In this document: one piece after another, positions 59,032 through 64,000 of the stretch | Layout: every line of letters begins with the position of its first letter | Numbering within the stretch: the first letter of the stretch is position 1 | NCBI GenBank assembly: GCA_026120185.1 | Contig: JANUWF010002421.1 | Location: 248,001-312,000, forward strand | Direction: 5' to 3' | DNA from: Voacanga thouarsii | Lineage: Eukaryota > Streptophyta > Magnoliopsida > Gentianales > Apocynaceae | DNA: 64,000 nt | Translations under genes and position numbers: made by a program | The notes under the pieces: generated by a model | The model's database searches: none | Seen by the model: only the letters and a program-made list of their open reading frames with translations | Told to the model about the DNA's origin: nothing

Positions 59032-60500
59032 TTGTTTGATAGGGGCTAAATTAGTCATATTTTTCATAGTTATTTGGGGCTCTTTTGTGATACATTTTGT
59101 TAAGTAACTAGTTATATTCCTTTATATTTGATATTTTACCCTTGGAAAGGTATTTTGTTCATTATTACAGATTTTTGGAGTAAAACGAAGCAAAAACGTC
59201 GCAAACAGAAGAGAGATGGCGCCGGCTAGGACAGAGGAACCGGCGCCGGCCATGTACTGATGACACGAACTTCGAGGTAACAAAAAATTGTCAAAACAAA
59301 TCAGAACAGAGTGGAACTGGCGCTGGCTCCAAGAGCCAAGGCGGTATTAGCTGCATGCTGGAATACATTGTGCGAAATTCGAAAAAATCGGTGAACGAGT
59401 AGAGAACCAGAACACAACCGGCGCTGGCTCTGAGAGCCAAGGCGGCGCCAACTGTGCTCTAAGGAAAAGGCGGGATTTTGATTTTTCTACGTGGTTTTTG
59501 ATAATTTGTGGATTTTTAGTACTTTCCTACTTTTACTCGGCTAAGAACATTATATCAACGAGTTTAAGCACTTCCCAAGCCTATAAATAGATGTAAAACA
59601 CAAAGGAAAAAGGGAAAATTCATTGATTATCATAGAAAATCACTCAATCAAAGGAGTAACTCTTCAATTCAAGAAGGGTTGTACAAGAAGGTCTTCGAAG
59701 GGAGAAGAAAGAGACTTGTCTATGAGTGCTTTCTTTTACTTTGTTTTCTTTTTTTTGACAATGATATATTAATTGTTTTATTGTAATTTGACATTGTTTT
59801 AGATAGTCATGATTTTGAGAGTTATTTGACCTTTTGATTAATTGGTTGTTATTCTTGGTGTTTAATTACTTGTGCTTATTTCGAGATTAATTGGTTGGTT
59901 CTTTCCATTAATTTGCTTGGACAAAGGGGTTGATGGTAGTTTCAATTCATTAGTTTCGCATTTGTTGGCTTTTAACTTGCTTGGACAAAGGGGTTAAGAG
60001 TAGGGACAAAGTAGTTAAAGGTTAATTGATGTTTGCTAGGATATGGATTCATTGGTTAATTTCATGTGTAAATTTTCCAGGAATGGAAATTTAATCAAAG
60101 GATTATGGTTAATGCATCTTTTAGGTAAATTAGTTGAGACAGGATATGTGATATTAATTTGTTTAGAAGATAGAGATTCATGGATTGGACAAAGAAGTGA
60201 ATCTATGTTATCCTTCATGATGCCAAGGGAATAATTAGTTATGATAATTATTAAGTACTTTAGGATCATGTTTGTCAAAACAATGGTTTAAGTTACATAA
60301 ATCTACATCCTTGATATGTCCATATTATTTTATTTTATTTTTTATTTCGTTTTAACTTTATCGAGTCCATTAAACAATGAAAGAAAAATTATTAATGCAT
60401 ACTTGTTCCTGGAGGATCGATATTTGTTTGAACCCTATGCTATGTTAATGATGAGTACGCTTGCTCATATGTATAATTTGGGGTTAACGTTTTAATGTAA
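59032..60500 (+). mobile_element. Solo LTR nested in the first gypsy LTR, ~1469 bp
   Basis: The segment starts TTGTTTGATAGGGGCTAAAT and ends near 'ggggttaacgttttaatgtaa', with ACTTG on both sides (59027-59031 and 60501-60505) as probable TSD. CCTATAAATAG at 59580-59590 is a TATA box, and 'ggatcgatatttg...gagtacgcttgctcatatg' near the 3' side is LTR-end/leader-like. A GC-rich portion at 59216-59460 repeats 'ggcgc(c/t)ggct' and 'agagccaaggcgg' motifs. The exact tips do not read TG...CA, so borders are less certain than for the other solo LTRs. Confidence 0.65.
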
Positions 60501-61575
60501 ACTTGATTGTGAATGTGCTTAGTTTTTATATGATTTTTATATCCAAATCCAAACACATCATTGTTCTGGAACCCCATGACCTGAAACTTGTGGTTAAATA
60601 TCTTAGGATTATTTTGGGACCAATTTTACGTTATTTGGAGTTGCGAATAAAAAGTTTTGATGAAAATACTACACGCCGCCAAAACTGTGACGGGATTGAG
60701 AAGCTGAGATGTTGTATGCAAAACTGAATGAAATGAGAAGGGAAATCAGTGGATCATGAATTGGAAATCATAAAGGAATGTCTTGAGGACATTTTGTAAC
60801 AAATTTGACATCAATCGGACTTGTAAATTAAAAGTTATGACAAATAAAAAAGGGGGTGACAAGAATGAAGAAATGCAGAATTTTATTTGGCAAGAACTAA
60901 ACCCAAATATTGTTCTATTGGTATTAATGGATGAAAGAGAGATCACAAGAACATATGGAAACCTTGGATATTTGTTTGAACAAAGAGATGGGAAATGAAT
61001 TCATGAACCTTTGATCTTTCCAAGTATTTATCTCATTTTGGTAGGAAGAAGTGAGAAAGAAGAAAATAGAATATTTTCTATTCACATATTAGTTTTGTGT
61101 TCGTCGAACCTTAGAATAATAAGTGAGTTTGGAATGACTCTCAATATAGGTTATTTATCCTCAAATCTTTGTAAAGGGCTAAGAGTGCTATGTACGTTAT
61201 CATATCGGGCTAGGACATAAGGTGAGTCCCATTGCTTTTAAATTCTATTTTAGCCAAGTGTTTTCCTGAAATGATCATGTGCTTTCTTGATACGGTTAAT
61301 GCTTTTATGATATATTGCGAGATGAGGGTAACACTTGAGTTTGAAAGCATTATCAAGCACTTGTTTTCTTAAATATTTTGACTATGAAATATCTCGTGTG
61401 ATCTTTTCAATTTCCAAATCCCAATTTTGGTTAAGTGTTTTCCTGGTATGGAAAATGGTTTCTTGATGTGCTCAAGTGCGAGCTTTCTATATGGATTTGG
61501 AAACATGATGATTAATATGAATGTTGAATTCTCAATTTCCTGAACTTGTTAATCCTTGAATCCAATATATGACTA

Positions 61576-61818
61576 ACTTGAATACTTGGCATAAGCACTA
61601 ACTTGAATACTTGGCATATGCACTGGCTGGAATACTTGGTGTAAGCACTGACTTGAATACTTGGCGTATGTACTGACTTGAATACTTGGCATAAGAACAA
61701 TACTTGGTGTAAGCACTAACTTGAATACCTGGCGTAAGTAATAACTTGAATACTTGACGTATGCATTGATTTGAATACTTGGCGTAAGCACTGACCTAAT
61801 TACTTGGCGTAAGCATTA
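61576..61818 (+). repeat. 25-bp minisatellite, about 10 copies
   Basis: Units of about 25 bp with consensus 'acttgaatacttggcgtaagcactg' vary at one to five positions each; one unit near 61695 is shortened. It lies inside the gypsy LTR, 530 bp before the primer binding site. Confidence 0.93.
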
Positions 61819-62347
61819 ACTTGACTATACTTGAATATTTGAATACTCAAATACTTGAATACTTGAATCAGAATATCTTATAGTAAAATTCCTGAATTCT
61901 TGAATTAAAATGTTTTTCACCTCGAAATCCTTAAATATTTGTTTTGAGAATGTTTTCACACGAGAATTTCTGAACTACCTTGCTTATGTTGAGATTACTA
62001 TTCCTGAGATCTTTTCAGTGGAAAACACTAGCACACACAAGACTCATTGAGCTTTACGCTCACACATGTGTTATTTTTTTTGAAAACTTTTAGGGATTAG
62101 ATGCGCAATGGAAGTGCAGTGGACTACCAGAGGTTCATTTTATATTTTGGATATGTTATACCCTCGAGTATATGAATCAGAAGTTAGATTCTATGTACTT
62201 CACTATATTCAATGAAAGTAATTTTGGTAAAATTTCCATTGTATATTTGATGAAGTTGTTATAAAGATCTCTTGTCTGGGAAACTAGACGGGGGCGACTT
62301 CCCATAAAGTTACAACTTACTACGTTATGGAAATATAGAGTGTTACA

Positions 62348-62581
62348 AATGCTATCAGAGTATAGCAGAACCCATAATAGAGCTTCTGATGGAATCTAGC
62401 TGTGCCTCTAACGGGACATTGGGGAGTCCATCATAGTATGAGTAAATGTGAATTTATAGAGATAGTGTGTTTCATGAAATTGGATATTGGAATAGATGGC
62501 AAGAGAAATTAGAAGTGGGAGTTTGGTGGAATTAAGGCAAATAAAAATTTCGAGGACGAAATTTTTTAAAGGAAGGGAGAG
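62348..62581 (+). mobile_element. Vestigial gypsy internal region: primer binding site, 3' tail and polypurine tract
   Basis: 'atgctatcagagtatag' (62349-62365) is a one- or two-mismatch iMet primer binding site right after the LTR. The remainder ends 'aatttcgaggacgaaattttttaaaggaagggagag', the hallmark 3' tail (N-F-E-D-E-I-F) and polypurine tract of Tekay-type gypsy elements, directly before the next LTR. Gag and pol are wholly missing. Internal length is 234 bp. Confidence 0.8.
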
Positions 62582-64000
62582 TGTAATAATCCTCACTTTT
62601 GTATTTTAATCGACTTTATTATGTATAGAATAAGAATTTGTATAAGTGACCAGAACAAGAAATGATCAGTATAATGGGATAAACGTTTTGGTTTGATAAC
62701 AATATTTAAGGGTATTTTTGGAATTTTAAAATTATTGGGACCTGAATGGAATTTTAAATTTCTTCTACCCGTACCCTAAATCTTTAGATTGCAACTACTT
62801 TAAGTAGAGTGAGAATTTAAGGGTACGTTAAGAACAAAAACCGATCAGTATAATGAGATGAGTATTTTGGTACAAAATAAACTATTCGAGATATCAGTTG
62901 CATTTTTGTAATTTTGACCGCGATGGGGATTTTGACCGTAAATTGGGAAGAATTGAGAAAGAATTGGGAATTCTGACTTTCACTATTGAATTCACTATAA
63001 TTTATAGATTGCATTGGTGGAATAAAATATTTTCTTGATACGGACCGAAATTATAGTTATTTTCTAAAGAAATTCGGAAGTGTGGCAAAAATTAAGACAA
63101 GCAACGTAATATGATTAGAGGATGAAAATAAGTATAAAAATTCTATTGGAGGAGTGAAATATTTGTGAGATTATTTTATTGCAAATGCTTATTGAATAAA
63201 ATTAATAATTAAGGAATTAATTAAATCAACCAATAAGAAATGGTTGAAAATTGGATAGCCCACAATGGTTGACCTTGTGACTAATTTTGGCCACAATTTG
63301 GGCCAAGAGATTGGTGATGAACATCATGAAAAACCGACAACAATAAAGGGTGGAAAAGGAAGAAAAATAAAAGGAAAGAAAATAGGAGAATCTACAAGCT
63401 TTCAAGACAAGCATTTGACCAACTTATAAAATAATTGGTCATGTGCGAATTTTGCAACATAAATGGTAGTGGGAGAGGTTGTAAAACAGCCAGGAAGCTA
63501 ATGGCAACAAGGAGAAAATAAAAGGAAGAAAGAAAGGAAAAAGAAAAGAAAAGGAAGGAAAAACTAGAGAAGATAGAAAAAGGATAGAGAAAGCATTTCT
63601 TGAGAGAAAAAAGGAAGAACTTGGGAGAAATGAAGCTTGGAGAATCACACAAACTAGGTAAAAAGCTATACTTCATGAATTAAAGTTGTAGATTTTATTG
63701 CAAGGATCATTATGGTATGAATATTGTTGGAAAAATATGGAAGTTGTGATTTTGTCTAGCATGATTTCTATGTTTGCTGAAGATTGGTGTGTGTATATGT
63801 ATATTGGTTTGTTTGAGGGTTTATATACCATGTTTTATATGGTATATGAAGGTGTTTTAATGGTGGTTTGGGTGGTTGTTCTTGGCTGCACAAGAAGGTG
63901 TAAGAAATGAAATGGAAAGCTAGCTTTATCATAAAGAAAATGAATTGTTAATGTTGTTGTTTGCATTTGTTGAACTTGATAATGGAAAATATGATATTTC
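62582..64000 (+). mobile_element. Gypsy LTR (second copy), cut by window end
   Basis: It starts TGTAATAATCCTCAC after the polypurine tract. It repeats 57378-58840 in direct orientation with substitutions and small indels throughout, and continues past the window. No coding. Confidence 0.87.

Larger units (their letters stand above)
57378..62347 (+). mobile_element. Gypsy LTR (first copy), ~3.5 kb plus a nested insertion
   Basis: From about 57378 to 58840 it matches 62617-64000 in direct orientation (offset about 5160), landmarks being 'aagtgaccagaa(t/c)aagaaatgatcagt' and the Lys-codon-rich stretch near 58300/63530. It ends TGTTACA at 62347, directly followed by the primer binding site. The first ~35 bp expected from the second copy (TGTAATAATCC...) are missing, so its 5' tip is truncated where it meets the gag-protease element. 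It is interrupted by 59032-60500. Open frames inside (e.g. 58196-58450) are unconserved. Confidence 0.82.

Noticed and set aside
61576..61818. CRISPR-like array
   Set aside because: Units are contiguous with no spacers and lie in a plant retrotransposon LTR; it is a minisatellite.

Overview
This is repeat-dominated, very AT-rich plant nuclear DNA, most likely from a eudicot. The evidence is Ty1/copia and Ty3/gypsy retrotransposons of plant type, CACTA, hAT, Mutator-like and PIF/Harbinger-like elements, plant-style U-rich introns, and fragments of an Alba-family and a tRNA-dihydrouridine synthase (Dus) gene. I see no intact cellular gene, no rRNA, no canonical tRNA and no CRISPR array. Nearly every coding trace is a decayed transposon gene, and several target-site duplications (TSDs) can be read directly.

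Layout. 1-2438 is the right end of a CACTA transposon with a subterminal repeat array; it is inserted in the 5' LTR of a copia element (A, 2439-12453, + strand). A has gag, protease, integrase, RT and RNase H remnants, an extra downstream reading frame, and a 3' LTR at 11055. That LTR runs straight into a second degenerate copia gag (12454-13170). At 14855 lies a CACTA-like left terminus; an inverted CACTA-like right terminus lies at 41796, with a CACTA-transposase-like (DUF4216-like) exon about 1.3 kb inside it. Between them are a hAT element (15727-16947, perfect 8-bp TSD), a Tourist-like MITE (17639-18027), a minus-strand chimeric gene (Alba exon 1 followed by several Dus exons, 18578-21290), copia B (22902-28626, minus, TSD TTATT), a Mutator-like MITE (29438-29913, 9-bp TSD), a gene-like region with unrecognised candidate exons (30.2-33.3 kb) holding a solo LTR (31890-32549, TSD CTACC), and copia C (34321-39741, minus, TSD GTTTG).

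From 43.2 kb on the window is nested gypsy. There is an Athila-like integrase remnant (43200-44480). Next is a gag-protease gypsy remnant broken by two solo LTRs of the same >4-kb family in opposite orientation (46019-50325, TSD AACAT; 51994-56653, TSD GTATA/GTACA). Last is a gypsy element whose LTRs (57378-62347 and 62582 to beyond the window) are separated by only 234 bp of internal sequence; its first LTR carries a further solo LTR (59032-60500).

Most notable: (i) the exon-shuffled Alba/Dus chimera, possibly carried by a very large CACTA element; (ii) the inverted solo-LTR pair, whose read-through transcript would fold into a hairpin with arms over 4 kb, a candidate siRNA source; (iii) the gene-like candidate exons at 30-33 kb. 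All homology statements come from recognising motifs by eye; no database search was run.
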